Origin: Cyanobacteria bacterium OH_CBrB_359
Lineage (GTDB): Bacteria > Cyanobacteriota > Vampirovibrionia > Gastranaerophilales > Gastranaerophilaceae
Assembly: GCA_023433065.1 (NCBI GenBank)
Contig: JAEZET010000004.1
Span: forward strand, 682,001 to 746,000
Direction: 5' to 3'
Length of the DNA: 64,000 bases
Position numbers and translations under genes: made by a program. Below are positions 14,647-24,119 of this stretch, in pieces; position 1 is the stretch's first letter; every line of letters begins with the position of its first letter. The notes beneath the pieces were generated by a model. It searched no databases. It was given only the letters and a program-made list of their open reading frames with translations, and had not been told where the DNA came from.

Positions 14647-16236
14647 ATGAAAATAAATTCTGCGGCTAATGTAAATTTTAAAGGAACTTTTTATACAACC
14701 TCAGATTCTCACGGAAGGCTAAAAATGACAGCAGGCGTGATTACAGAGGTAGAAAAACGTATTCAAAACCAAAAAGAACCTGTGTTTTATATTGATGGAG
14801 GTGACTTTATAGGCGAATTATATCCTTTGGATATTATGACCGAGTTTTATCTTAAAGCAAAAAAAAGAAACCAGAGGGTCAATTTTATATTTAATCTGGG
14901 AAACGTTGAGCTTGATATGATTGTAAATGGCAAAAAAGAAGCTTTTTCTGCCATCGATACTCTTACGGCAGGTGGTATTGATGTTATTAATGCTTCATAT
15001 TTCCATTTTGCAAAACAGCTTAATTTACCATCTCACAATATAAAACCTTATAAAATTGTTGAAGATGTCGTTGACGGTAAAAAACAAAAAATATTTGTAA
15101 CCGGTTTTACTGAATACGACGCTACAAAACACGCATACAATCTTAATGATTGCAAAGAACAGTTTAAGACATTGATAGCACCCGCAATTAAAGAAACAAA
15201 ACCTGATAAGGTTGTTCTCATGATGCATACTTATCAAGGATTTACAGATGATACTCTGGAATTTGCGAAAAAAGAGCTAGGGATAGATAACATCGAGCTT
15301 GTAGTAGGCGGGCATCCACATTCTATTGAGGATTATAAAGATGATAAAACCAGAGTTCTATACCACCCTCAGCACAGTAAAGCTGCATATGAAATTAAAA
15401 ATACTAAAAAAGGTTTTGAGCTCAATGAGATAAATCCAATGCAAAATCACTATAATTATGCTCCTCTCTCAGGTAATCCTTCTATAATAACTAATCTTGA
15501 TATTAGTAATCCATTACCTATAGCTGATGCATATAATAAGATTTTAACCCGACCTTCTTTAAATAGTTTAAATAACAAAATTTCTTCAAATCCTGTATAT
15601 TTAAAAGCCAGGGACGAATACGATTTTAAATATTCTTCTCCTTCAGCTTTAGGAACTTTTATGGCAAATGCAGTTAAAGAGTATGCAGGAGCGGATATTG
15701 GCCTCTTGCTTTCTTTGGATTTTAGAGAGCATTTCCCCAAAGCAGGTGTGCCGATTACTTATTACAATCTCTCTGATGCAGTTAATGTCGAAAAACCTGT
15801 TTATAAAGTTGAATCAATTAATACAAAAGTCTTACAAGATATTTTAGAGGCATCTTTGCTATTTCAAAATAAAGGCGAAAGTAACCGTAATTTTCTGGAG
15901 TATTCTGATAATTTAAAAATTGAAAGATATGTTGGAGTTGATAAAAACGATAGAAAAGTTAAGCAAATATATTTTAAAGAAAACGGTGAATGGATTGAGC
16001 TGTTGGATAAGTCATATGATGCAATTTATCCTGATAAAATATTTTCTATTGCAACATGCAAGATTTTAGCTACCGGAAAAAGGAGTGGTTTTGGTATTTT
16101 TCAGGAATTTCCTTCCAAAGAAATTCCTAATACCACAAATAGAAAAATATTTGCCTTAAAGTTGAAAGAACTTGAATCATCAGGCAAAACCTCTTATGAA
16201 GCTTCAGAAATAATTGATTGCGACAATCCTCAATAA
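14647..16236 (+). CDS. Metallophosphoesterase / 5'-nucleotidase-like protein with N-terminal FKG motif
   Basis: 529 residues of the UshA-like architecture: a calcineurin-type domain (about 12-240) and a C-terminal substrate domain (about 300-520). Metal motifs seen are D-S-H-G (TTSDSHGRL), DGGDF, MMHTYQG and GGHPHS. The usual GNHE is GNVE, so one metal/phosphate His is replaced by Val. Family members are exported 5'-nucleotidases or cyclic phosphodiesterases. Here there is no Sec signal peptide; the protein begins with NSAANVNFKGTFYTT. RBS AAGGAAG precedes the ATG. Either activity is reduced or the motif is a natural variant. Confidence 0.82.
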   Translation: MKINSAANVNFKGTFYTTSDSHGRLKMTAGVITEVEKRIQNQKEPVFYIDGGDFIGELYPLDIMTEFYLKAKKRNQRVNFIFNLGNVELDMIVNGKKEAFSAIDTLTAGGIDVINASYFHFAKQLNLPSHNIKPYKIVEDVVDGKKQKIFVTGFTEYDATKHAYNLNDCKEQFKTLIAPAIKETKPDKVVLMMHTYQGFTDDTLEFAKKELGIDNIELVVGGHPHSIEDYKDDKTRVLYHPQHSKAAYEIKNTKKGFELNEINPMQNHYNYAPLSGNPSIITNLDISNPLPIADAYNKILTRPSLNSLNNKISSNPVYLKARDEYDFKYSSPSALGTFMANAVKEYAGADIGLLLSLDFREHFPKAGVPITYYNLSDAVNVEKPVYKVESINTKVLQDILEASLLFQNKGESNRNFLEYSDNLKIERYVGVDKNDRKVKQIYFKENGEWIELLDKSYDAIYPDKIFSIATCKILATGKRSGFGIFQEFPSKEIPNTTNRKIFALKLKELESSGKTSYEASEIIDCDNPQ

Positions 16237-16407
16237 CAAGATGATTGCTTTTAAATGGTTGTTTATGGTATCAGTAATTAGCATTTGCTTTTTAATAAAC
16301 AATGTTAATAAATGTAAAAATATTATATATTGTTTATATATTTTGTAAATAACATTTTTCCTGCCGTTTTTAATTATATAGGTAATTATATAATTTAACG
16401 GATAAAA

Positions 16408-18078
16408 ATGTCATTAATTAATCCACGTGATACCAAACTAAATTTCTTTAATAATATGGACTTAGCATCTTTCAAGGATTTTGTAGTCGAAAATTCTGAT
16501 TCAACATTTGCTAAAGATATTTTAGCGTCTGGTGTAGAGTCATATTTTAATTCTCTTGATAAAGACAATAACGGAATACTTAGTGAAGCTGATACTGATT
16601 CTGTTATTACAATGGACTCATCAACGTTTGACAACGATATTGACGCAATAAGCTCGTTAAACTTTCCTGGCATATTAACATCAAGTGATAGTAAAGAAGA
16701 TAAGCCAAATGATATTGCATTAGATGCTGAGAACATTGAAACATCTGCTTATCAAAGTGAAGCTGTAAATTCTGACGAATTTAAAGACCTGATTTTTAAT
16801 AATTTTCAATCCAATCAAGCATTCATAGGAGTTTCAAATACAACTGAAGAAGTTGCATCTACAATAGATATAGCTTCTATTTTAGCAAGTTATACCGAAT
16901 CTTCAAATGCCACAAAATATGGAGTAGATGATTTAAAAAAACAAAAAATGTTATTACAGTTAAACTCGAATGCAAAGATTCAAGTTTTGGAAAGTGAATT
17001 AAGCAGTCTGATTTTAAATAACGGTCAAGTTGATAGAAAATTAAAAAACAGTTATTCAGAAAAACAACAAGAATTGGATTCTAGTGAAGATTCTATTAAA
17101 GAAACAGAAGCGCAAATAGCAGAAAATGAAGCAAAAAAAACAGAAGTGGAAGTTGAAATTTCAAATTTAACAAGCCAATTAGCTTTATTAAATACAAATA
17201 CATCAGACAAAAATACTAATACAAAAAATGCAAGTAAAAGAACCGAATTAAATGCAGTATTAATGGGTTTATATGAACAAAAAACATCCTTAGCAGACGC
17301 CATCAGTTCTTTGAATACAAGTTTAACAAGTATAAAGGCTCAAAAAGATTCTGTTGAAACAGAATTAGATTCTATTTTAGTAGATATAAGTAGAAATTCA
17401 AGTGAGTTAAGTTCTTCAATTGCCGGAAAAAGACAGGAGATAGCAGCAGAAAAAGCCAGCCAGTTGAATACAATAGCTTCTATGGATGCTCAAATTGGTT
17501 CAAAAGAAGCTGAAGTAGCAGCTCAGGCTCAAGAAACCCGGTCAGTGGAAGATGCTTCTGCTGAATCTGTTTATACACAAACGCAGGATTCTTCAAACGA
17601 ATTTGGCGATTCAATAATCAAAAAAGCAAAGAAATACCTTGGCGATAGTGAGGCAAACGGCAGATATAAAAAATTCTCAACCGGTGATTATGGTTGGTGC
17701 GCTGATTATGTAACCTATGTGGTTATGAAAGTCTGTAAAGAAAAAGGAATGAGTGACAATGAATTAAAAGAAGTCAGGAAACATCTTGGCGCAAGTCCTT
17801 ATAAACTAAGAACAAGAAACTCTAAAAATTATTATAATACTAAAAAGATGTCAAAAGCCGAAAGAAAAGAATTTACACAGAATACTCTTAAACCCGGTAT
17901 GGCTTTCATTTGTAAAGGTGGCGGTGCTTCAGGAGAGCACACGGGGTTTGTTGCTGAAGTATATGATGACGGAACTTTCCTTTCTATAGAAGGTAATTGC
18001 GGAAATGCAGTAAAACAAGTCCGCAGAAAAATATCAGATATGTATGGTTTTGTAGATTTTTCATACCTTTATAGCTAA
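16408..18078 (+). CDS. CHAP-domain cell-wall hydrolase with EF-hand and coiled coil
   Basis: 556 residues. An EF-hand-like loop (DKDNNGILSEAD, residues 51-62, Asp at position 12) lies near the N terminus. A long coiled coil follows at about 190-385, rich in E, K, S and Q. The C terminus (about 405-555) is a CHAP amidase/endopeptidase with C431 in YGWCADYVTYV, H511 in SGEHTGFVAEV and IEGNCG as the third active-site element. CHAP enzymes cut peptidoglycan peptides. No signal peptide is visible, so export must use another route or the enzyme is released by lysis. It converges on trpB, 15 nt apart. Confidence 0.85.
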   Translation: MSLINPRDTKLNFFNNMDLASFKDFVVENSDSTFAKDILASGVESYFNSLDKDNNGILSEADTDSVITMDSSTFDNDIDAISSLNFPGILTSSDSKEDKPNDIALDAENIETSAYQSEAVNSDEFKDLIFNNFQSNQAFIGVSNTTEEVASTIDIASILASYTESSNATKYGVDDLKKQKMLLQLNSNAKIQVLESELSSLILNNGQVDRKLKNSYSEKQQELDSSEDSIKETEAQIAENEAKKTEVEVEISNLTSQLALLNTNTSDKNTNTKNASKRTELNAVLMGLYEQKTSLADAISSLNTSLTSIKAQKDSVETELDSILVDISRNSSELSSSIAGKRQEIAAEKASQLNTIASMDAQIGSKEAEVAAQAQETRSVEDASAESVYTQTQDSSNEFGDSIIKKAKKYLGDSEANGRYKKFSTGDYGWCADYVTYVVMKVCKEKGMSDNELKEVRKHLGASPYKLRTRNSKNYYNTKKMSKAERKEFTQNTLKPGMAFICKGGGASGEHTGFVAEVYDDGTFLSIEGNCGNAVKQVRRKISDMYGFVDFSYLYS

Positions 18079-18093
18079 TAATAGAAAATTTGT

Positions 18094-19314
18094 TTATAAA
18101 ACCATATATTCTTTACCATAGTTTTCAATTACATAATCAACGTCTTTGTCGCCTCTTCCAGAAAGATTTACAAGAATCGTTTTGTCAGGAGTTAATTTCT
18201 GAGCAAGTTTTATGGCATAAGCTATTGCATGCGAACTCTCTAAAGCAGGAATTATACCTTCAGTTTTGGAAAGTCTAAAGAAGGCATCGGTTGTTTCTTT
18301 ATCATTTACATGCACATAATTAACTCTTCCGATATCTTTTAAATAACAATGTTGAGGGCCGACTCCGGGATAGTCTAAGCCGCTTGCAATTGAATAAACT
18401 TTTGCCGGCTCTGAGTTATTGTCAGTCAAACAATAACATTTAAATCCATGGATAATGCTTTTCCCTCCACAAGTTAATGTGGCGGCATGTTCTCCGTAAT
18501 TTAGACTTTTTCCTCCGGGTTCTACCCCGTATAGATTAACTGCTTCTTCGTTTAAAAATTCGGAGAAAATGCCCATTGCATTTGAACCTCCTCCTATGCA
18601 GGCAACTATATTATCAGGCAGTGAGCTTGTTAATTCTATAAATTGTTCTTTTGCTTCTCTTCCGACAATCGATTGAAAGTCACAAACCATCTGAGGGAAA
18701 GGATCAGGACCTACAACTGACCCTATTGCGTAAAACTGGGTTTCAGGGTCTTTTAGGTAAGCAATAAATGCTTCATCAACAGCTTCTTTTAAGGTTCTAC
18801 CCCCACTTTTGGCAGCAATGACTCTTGCTCCCAGCACTTTCATTTTAACAACGTTTGGTTGTTCTTTTTTTATATCAACTTCACCCATATATATATCACA
18901 TTCTAAGCCTAAAAGAGCTGCTGCCGTGGCTAATGCAAGCCCGTGTTGACCTGCTCCTGTTTCGGCAATAAGCTTTTTCTTGCCCATCTTTTTAGCAAGC
19001 AATGCTTCTCCGATGCAGTGGTTTATTTTATGCGCACCTGTATGGTTTAAATCTTCTCTTTTTAAATATATTTTTGCACCATTAAGTTTTTGTGTAAGAT
19101 TTTGGGCAAAATATATCGGACTTGGGCGTCCTGCATAGTGTTTGTAAAGATATGCGAGTTCATTTTGGAATCCCTTGTCATCTTTAAGCTTTAAGTATAT
19201 TTCTTTAATTTGTGCAAGGTGTGTTTGTAATTCTTCCGGAACAAAACATCCTCCGAACTCTCCGTAAAAACCTTTTTCGTCAGGTGCTTTACTAATTGTA
19301 TTTTGAGATTTCAT
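18094..19314 (-). CDS. trpB: Tryptophan synthase beta subunit
   Basis: 406 residues from the ATG at 19314, which has the RBS GAAAGGA. TrpB condenses indole with serine using PLP. The PLP lysine is K96 in HTGAHKINH; ETGAGQHG, the phosphate loop GGGSNAMG and SGRGDKD are all present, and the length is normal. No trpA or other trp gene adjoins, so it is an orphan in this window. The frame also extends upstream past the attenuator terminator, but that part is the leader. Expression is predicted to be controlled by the trp attenuator immediately upstream. Confidence 0.97.
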   Translation of the reverse strand: MKSQNTISKAPDEKGFYGEFGGCFVPEELQTHLAQIKEIYLKLKDDKGFQNELAYLYKHYAGRPSPIYFAQNLTQKLNGAKIYLKREDLNHTGAHKINHCIGEALLAKKMGKKKLIAETGAGQHGLALATAAALLGLECDIYMGEVDIKKEQPNVVKMKVLGARVIAAKSGGRTLKEAVDEAFIAYLKDPETQFYAIGSVVGPDPFPQMVCDFQSIVGREAKEQFIELTSSLPDNIVACIGGGSNAMGIFSEFLNEEAVNLYGVEPGGKSLNYGEHAATLTCGGKSIIHGFKCYCLTDNNSEPAKVYSIASGLDYPGVGPQHCYLKDIGRVNYVHVNDKETTDAFFRLSKTEGIIPALESSHAIAYAIKLAQKLTPDKTILVNLSGRGDKDVDYVIENYGKEYMVL

Positions 19315-19368
19315 AATTGATCCTTTCATTATATAAACAGTAAATTTTAGTATTTGATTAAAGAACAT

Positions 19369-19402
19369 AAAAAATAGCTTGTACCATAGTGCAAGCTATT
19401 TA
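19369..19402 (-). terminator. trp attenuator terminator hairpin
   Basis: On the minus strand AAATAGCTTG pairs with CAAGCTATTT around a 10-nt loop and continues into six T residues, 55 nt before the trpB ATG and after the W-W leader peptide. An alternative pairing of TATTTTGTTG in the leader with CAACATTAAATA would consume the left arm and act as antiterminator. Confidence 0.85.
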
Positions 19403-19425
19403 ATGTTGAAATTTTATTTGAATAT

Positions 19426-19500
19426 TTAACGCCAACAAAATACGCCCGCATATTTTTGCAAGCTCCACCAGTTATTTTTACTTTGTTGAATTATTGTCAT
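19426..19500 (-). CDS. trpL: trp leader peptide
   Basis: A 24-codon frame starts MTIIQQSKNNWWSL and ends VFCWR. Three of 24 codons are TGG (W11, W12, W23). It is preceded by a purine-rich site (CAGAGGTA) and followed by the terminator hairpin, exactly the layout of ribosome-mediated trp attenuation. A self-complementary segment AAAATATGC..GCGTATTTT just after the W-W codons gives the 1:2 pause hairpin. Confidence 0.85.
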   Translation of the reverse strand: MTIIQQSKNNWWSLQKYAGVFCWR

Positions 19501-19520
19501 ATATACCTCTGAGTAACTGT

Positions 19521-19549
19521 AGCTTAAACTATTTGGTCTAAAAAGTCAA
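19521..19549 (-). promoter_or_regulatory. Probable promoter of trpL-trpB
   Basis: TTGACT and TAAGCT are separated by 17 nt on the minus strand, about 20 nt before the leader peptide start. The -10 is poor, so placement is tentative. Confidence 0.45.
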
Positions 19550-19711
19550 TTACTCAAAAATATTATGTTTACAGTATGCTAATTGATTTTTATTGCAAAG
19601 TTATTGTTGTATTTTATTTATGTATTAAATGATAACTTTTCAAATATTAGTAATGCTTTTAAAAAGATATTTGCAGGCTTTATGCTATACTACCAGTAAC
19701 AAGAGGTTTGT

Positions 19712-20644
19712 ATGTTAATTGAAACGTTACAAAATATAGTACCTAATAAACTTAAGAACATTTTAAAACCTTATTTTAGATTATTTTTTCCAAATAAAAA
19801 TTATGCTCTTTGGTGGATAACGTTCAGATGCACTTACAAATGCTCATATTGCCCGTATTGTGGAATTTCTGATTATTCTGAATTTTTTCCTGAAACTTGT
19901 GAAAAGACAGGGGAAGAATGGATTGAAGCATTGGAAAAACTGCCGCCTACGTCTTTTTATTTTTCTGGAGGAGAACCGTTTTTATATAAAGATTTACCAT
20001 ATATTATCAACAATCTTCCCGAAAAACACTCTGTTATCGGAATTGTAACTAATGCATCTATGCCTCTTAGTATTTATAGAAAAATTAAGAAAAAAATACA
20101 TCTTAACGTAAGTTTTCATAGAGAATTCACGAGTGAAACAGAATTTATTAGTAAGGTGGCAGAATTGCAGAATTTTTTCCACTTAACGGTAAATATTGTT
20201 GCAACACCCGACAATTTAGATTTTCTAAAAACTCTGAACAAAATTTGTAAGTCAAATAAAATTGCCCTACACGTTGATCCTTTTGTTAATTTTGCGGCTG
20301 AAAAACCAAAATTTAGCAAAGAACAATTGCAAATATTAAACAAATTTATTAGTCCTGATAGAAGAATTAAAAAGAAGAAGAAATTGTATAATACAACAAA
20401 AATAAAAAAATGTTCTGCCGGACGAAACTATTATAATATTATGCCAAACGGAGAAATTAGTATCTGTTCCGGTGGTATGGATTATAAATATTCTCCGCTA
20501 AGGTCTCTTTCAACAAATGGAATATTTAATCTTGGCAATGTATTTGAGGATGAAATCGGGCTAAATAAAAGTGATTTTGTCTGTAATTACCCTTGTCTAA
20601 ATCATTGTGACATGGATTTTTGTCTTATAAGATCTAATAATTAA
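19712..20644 (+). CDS. Radical SAM protein with C-terminal SPASM-like cysteines
   Basis: 310 residues. The [4Fe-4S]/SAM motif is CTYKCSYCPYC (CX3CX2C, about residues 40-50) and the SAM-binding FYFSGGEPF is at about 83. The C-terminal third has KKCSAGRNYYNIMPNGEISICSGG and then CNYPCLNHCDMDFC, the cysteine pattern of a SPASM/twitch auxiliary cluster. The substrate is unknown. The gene is monocistronic with RBS AAGAGG. It is not close in sequence to the five-member family at 34-38 and 50 kb. Confidence 0.88.
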   Translation: MLIETLQNIVPNKLKNILKPYFRLFFPNKNYALWWITFRCTYKCSYCPYCGISDYSEFFPETCEKTGEEWIEALEKLPPTSFYFSGGEPFLYKDLPYIINNLPEKHSVIGIVTNASMPLSIYRKIKKKIHLNVSFHREFTSETEFISKVAELQNFFHLTVNIVATPDNLDFLKTLNKICKSNKIALHVDPFVNFAAEKPKFSKEQLQILNKFISPDRRIKKKKKLYNTTKIKKCSAGRNYYNIMPNGEISICSGGMDYKYSPLRSLSTNGIFNLGNVFEDEIGLNKSDFVCNYPCLNHCDMDFCLIRSNN

Positions 20645-20691
20645 GACTTAAAGAATTGGATTTTCTAAGTTAATAGTATGCATTATGCCAA

Positions 20692-21333
20692 TCACGCTAC
20701 TCTTGTATTTTTTAGTTTTACATAATTATTTGCATCTTCCTCAAGCAGATTAGACCTATAGGAAAAAGGGTTTGTGGTGAACATTATTTTGAGCGACTTA
20801 AGAAAAGATGGTGGAGATGTTATATTTAACTCTCGAGTAGGATTTTTCATTTCTGCTCCTATGAGCTCGTCTGCGAATTTCGCCAGAGGCATTTCATCTG
20901 TGATTGGTCCCAGTTTTCTTACTGCCTTTTTATAAAATCTTTTGGCGAATGGAGTCATTTCAGAGTTTTTATTTATTTCTCTAAAGAGTTTTTTTATGCC
21001 GATTATTCCTGCTTTTCTTCTCATCATAATTATATGCTGCCAAGAATGTCTTTTTTCATGTTGTATTAAATCAATTAAAGATTTTTTGCTCTTGTAAAAA
21101 ATATGATTAATAAAGATTGTTGCTCTGTTTTTAGAATTATACCCTAGCAGACTTGAATAGATTCGGGTTTTAGATTCAAAAAGCGGCCTTAAAAAAGCAG
21201 GAGTATCTTCAAAAACTTCATTATAGCATTCCAATACTTTTGAGTTGATATTTTTGCTATTAATTATCCTTGGTATTTTTCTTTGCTTTGCAGTGTATTT
21301 GCCTGCTAATTTATTAACTCCGATTAAATGCAT
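20692..21333 (-). CDS. HExxH putative zinc metalloprotease
   Basis: 213 residues. The segment DLIQHEKRHSWQH (about 86-98) supplies HExxH, and a downstream EEDANNY near the C terminus is a plausible third zinc ligand in the gluzincin order. No signal peptide is present. No named peptidase family was recognised; the call rests on the motif. The gene stands alone, convergent with the radical SAM gene. Confidence 0.6.
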   Translation of the reverse strand: MHLIGVNKLAGKYTAKQRKIPRIINSKNINSKVLECYNEVFEDTPAFLRPLFESKTRIYSSLLGYNSKNRATIFINHIFYKSKKSLIDLIQHEKRHSWQHIIMMRRKAGIIGIKKLFREINKNSEMTPFAKRFYKKAVRKLGPITDEMPLAKFADELIGAEMKNPTRELNITSPPSFLKSLKIMFTTNPFSYRSNLLEEDANNYVKLKNTRVA

Positions 21334-21505
21334 AAATCCTACCTTATTATATGTTTTTATAAACTGAGTGAATCTTAAAAATTGCCATAATTTAATAAAA
21401 TTTACAAATTTTATTAAATAAAATAATTATGGCTTGTAGAATAAATAAGGTTTTAATTTTTCATCATATTACGATTGAATATTTAATTTAAAGTTAAAGA
21501 CGAGA

Positions 21506-21514
21506 TGATATAAT
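21506..21514 (+). promoter_or_regulatory. Extended -10 promoter of the GNAT gene
   Basis: TGATATAAT is identical to the tRNA-His extended -10. The predicted transcript start lies about 17 nt before the ATG. Confidence 0.5.
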
Positions 21515-21537
21515 ATGGCTTATAGGTATTTAACAAA

Positions 21538-21993
21538 ATGATGGAAGTAAAAACCGTACAAAGCGAAAATTTCAAAGACTGGCTTGAACTAGCAAAAGAA
21601 GTTGAGCCGTTTTTTGGGCCTATGGTTGATGAAGCTTCTTTTCAATCGGCTTTAAGAATCTTTATTGAACAAAAGCAAGCTTTTTGCATTCAAAGAAATG
21701 GTGAATTTTGTGGTGTAATAGCTATTTCAAAAGAAGAAAATGAAATCTTGTGGTTTGCAGTTTTACAAAAGCATAAAGGTAAAGGCTACGGCAAGTTATT
21801 GCTTCAACATGCTATAGATGAACTTGTTAGTTCAAAAGATATTAAAGTACAAACATTTGCAAGTAGAATTAAAGTTGGAGAGCCGGCAAGGAAGCTTTAT
21901 GAAAAATTCGGGTTTGTAGATTTTAAGCAATGTGAAAATAATCCTGCAGGTTATCCTACTGTTTTAATGGTTAAACCTCCTAATAAATTTTAA
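21538..21993 (+). CDS. GNAT-family N-acetyltransferase
   Basis: 151 residues. Acetyl-CoA motif A is visible as LQKHKGKGYGKLLLQHAIDEL (Q/R-x-x-G-x-G), followed by QTFASRIKVGEPARKLYEKFGFVDF, the usual 'xxNxxAxxLYexxGF' strand-helix. The substrate cannot be deduced. Two adjacent ATG codons are possible starts. Confidence 0.88.
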   Translation: MMEVKTVQSENFKDWLELAKEVEPFFGPMVDEASFQSALRIFIEQKQAFCIQRNGEFCGVIAISKEENEILWFAVLQKHKGKGYGKLLLQHAIDELVSSKDIKVQTFASRIKVGEPARKLYEKFGFVDFKQCENNPAGYPTVLMVKPPNKF

Positions 21994-22399
21994 TAAATAA
22001 CTTAATTCTTTCTTTTTCAGCTGCTTTTAATTTTATTCAGCCCTAAAGCCCGCTGGACGTGGTATCCCGTAAAAAAAACGGATTACATTCAGTTTCTAAA
22101 ATTTATCATTTAAGACATAAATTCCCATAAAATTAAGAAGGAATTAACAGTGAAAATTTTGCAGTAAATAACTCCTAGCTTACATCGGGGCATTATAAAA
22201 TTCACGTTTCGCTTGGAAAATGCCAAAAACCTTCAATACAAGCTAGATGACAGATTAATATTCAGGCTCAAAATTTAAAAGCTTATCCGGTTGCAGTTAG
22301 AGCATATATAACAGTAATGAAAATTATGTTAATTATTTAAAATAAAGGATTAATTAATTTTATTAATTAGGCAATTTGGGATAATCTTTTGTTTTATAC
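21994..22399. other. Gene-free interval, possible decayed ORF
   Basis: No intact gene. One plus-strand frame between about 22190 and 22340 gives coding-like residues (NIQAQNLKAYPVAVRAY) interrupted by stops, which may be a pseudogene trace. A weak CCGT-A7-ACGG hairpin lies near 22066. Confidence 0.35.
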
Positions 22400-23440
22400 A
22401 TGGGGTACAAAATAATAAAAGAAGAATTTTTGATAAATAACCTCTACAAACTCTATCCTCAGTATCAAACGACTGGTGACAGAAGACAGCAGGAAGTTCC
22501 TGTTGCAGAAGATAGGCGTTCAGGAAAAGATAGAAGACCTGAACAACGAATTGAGCTGTCTTCAAATATTAAAAAAGACTTATATGAAGTTAAAACAGAC
22601 TTTGAAAAAACTTATGCAGCGTTTGAAGATTATAAAAATATAACAAAAACAGCAGCAACAAGCTTCCTTAGTAATATAGTTAAGAGTAAAAATGAAGCAC
22701 AAGAAAGAGAAATTTTAAACCTTGTTACAAGTCCAATTCCTATGGCAAGAAGGCTTGTGAATATAAAAAATAATAAAGATAATGATAACCCAATTAAAGC
22801 TGTCGGTTTAACAGCAATTGCTGCAATAAACGCTAAAGAAGATATAAGAGATATACTTTCAATCTTTGGCAAAGTAAAATCAGCAGCTTCAAAGGGCTAT
22901 TATGCAAAATATGGATTTTTTGTCGGTACAACAGTTGAAAATTGGTTTAAAAAATTTAAATTTGGGAAAAAGATTCTAATTAATATTGATAAAACAGTTG
23001 GTGAATGGTCAATTATCGTTAAATTATTTGATAAACTTAAAATTACTCCTGTTATTCTTACAGCAGAAAAAACAGTCAAACATATTTTAAAACAAGAAGA
23101 AGTTCTGGTAAGAAATTATGTTCACCTTAAAGGAGGAAAGAAAATAACAAGATTGGTCGGGTACACTTTACATAGAATGCCCCAATTGAGTTTATTGGCT
23201 TCTGGGCTATTGGAATTACCAAGTATAGTCAAAGCTAAAAATAAAGACAAATTAAAACAAATAGCCAATTCTACTCTTAGTGTTGTTTGCGGGGCAACCT
23301 CCGGAGCATTTTTGAGTGCGACTGCGGCTCTTCTTGTACCCAAAATGATAGGTTTACCCATAATGGCTTTAGGAGTCGGTTATTATTTGGGTAGCAAAAT
23401 AGCTAAGGCTATCGGATTTAAATTAACTTCTAACAACTAG
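22400..23440 (+). CDS. Hypothetical protein with DRR repeats and glycine-rich hydrophobic C terminus
   Basis: 346 residues, no recognised family. Near the N terminus an arginine-rich GDRRQQEV...EDRRSGKDRRPEQR (about 27-50) repeats the DRR triplet. The middle is basic and helical. The C terminus (about 290-340) has glycine-rich hydrophobic helices (GATSGAFLSATAALLVPKMIG, then LGVGYYLGSKIAKAIGF) that could insert in or lie on a membrane. No good RBS precedes the ATG. It overlaps the convergent next gene by 4 nt. Confidence 0.65.
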   Translation: MGYKIIKEEFLINNLYKLYPQYQTTGDRRQQEVPVAEDRRSGKDRRPEQRIELSSNIKKDLYEVKTDFEKTYAAFEDYKNITKTAATSFLSNIVKSKNEAQEREILNLVTSPIPMARRLVNIKNNKDNDNPIKAVGLTAIAAINAKEDIRDILSIFGKVKSAASKGYYAKYGFFVGTTVENWFKKFKFGKKILINIDKTVGEWSIIVKLFDKLKITPVILTAEKTVKHILKQEEVLVRNYVHLKGGKKITRLVGYTLHRMPQLSLLASGLLELPSIVKAKNKDKLKQIANSTLSVVCGATSGAFLSATAALLVPKMIGLPIMALGVGYYLGSKIAKAIGFKLTSNN

Positions 23441-23859
23441 CGTGAAGAAATAATTTGAATTGCTTTTTCAAGCCCTGTATATACTTCTCCAGTTAATTCA
23501 CCTTGCTCATTAATTTTTTTAATGCCATCTATTAAATTATGGTGTATTCTTTCTTTTTTCATTTCTTCAAGAAATTCTTTTGAGACTTTGATTGCTGCTG
23601 CTTTTTTATTAGTTGCTGATTCGAAATAAGTCATAAACTCTGGAATACAATTGCGAACTACAAAACTTACATTGCCACCTCTTAAATTGTTAAGTAGTTC
23701 TCCTAATTTAGGATCTATTGCTTTAGCATTTTCAACAATTCTTTCAACAGAAGATAGAGGAATCCCTATCGCTTTTTTTAGTGTAGTTGATAGTCCTTTA
23801 GAAGAAACTGCATTATTGCTTTTATAGCTGTTAAAATTAACAGGAGTTATTGTAATCAT
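23437..23859 (-). CDS. Small hypothetical protein (ITPVNFNSY N terminus)
   Basis: 140 residues from the ATG at 23859; an upstream TTG (23874) is a less likely start. It opens MITITPVNFNSYKSN, similar to the N terminus of the zincin at 29508 (RITPIFNSF). The rest is helical and mixed-charge, with no recognised domain, membrane helix or signal peptide. Confidence 0.65.
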   Translation of the reverse strand: MITITPVNFNSYKSNNAVSSKGLSTTLKKAIGIPLSSVERIVENAKAIDPKLGELLNNLRGGNVSFVVRNCIPEFMTYFESATNKKAAAIKVSKEFLEEMKKERIHHNLIDGIKKINEQGELTGEVYTGLEKAIQIISSR

Positions 23860-24093
23860 CTCTAATTCTCTCAAATTTATATGTGTATTATAACTCTGAA
23901 TATAAATTTTTTTGCCAGTTTTGCTAATATTTTTACAAAATCTGTTATAGCCAATAAAAATATTTAATATAGAAAAATCTTGTTTTTTATTGATAAATAT
24001 TGTGTTTGAACAATCAAATATGCTTATCTGGTTAAAAACTGACTAGGTAAATCTTAAACAGAGAATTTAGGCAAAATTCAGCATAAAAAATTA

Positions 24094-24119
24094 GAGAATT
24101 TATGCAATATAAATTCTCT
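24094..24119 (-). terminator. Hairpin terminator
   Basis: AGAGAATTTA pairs with TAAATTCTCT across about 6 nt. On the minus strand it is followed by AATTTTTTAT, so it probably ends transcripts from the tmRNA-side gene at 24243. The remaining interval 23860-24242 shows nothing else. Confidence 0.6.

Noticed and set aside
19369..19500. T-box or TRAP-type control of trpB
   Set aside because: No T-box sequence or NAG repeats were found; a W-W leader peptide with terminator explains the region better.
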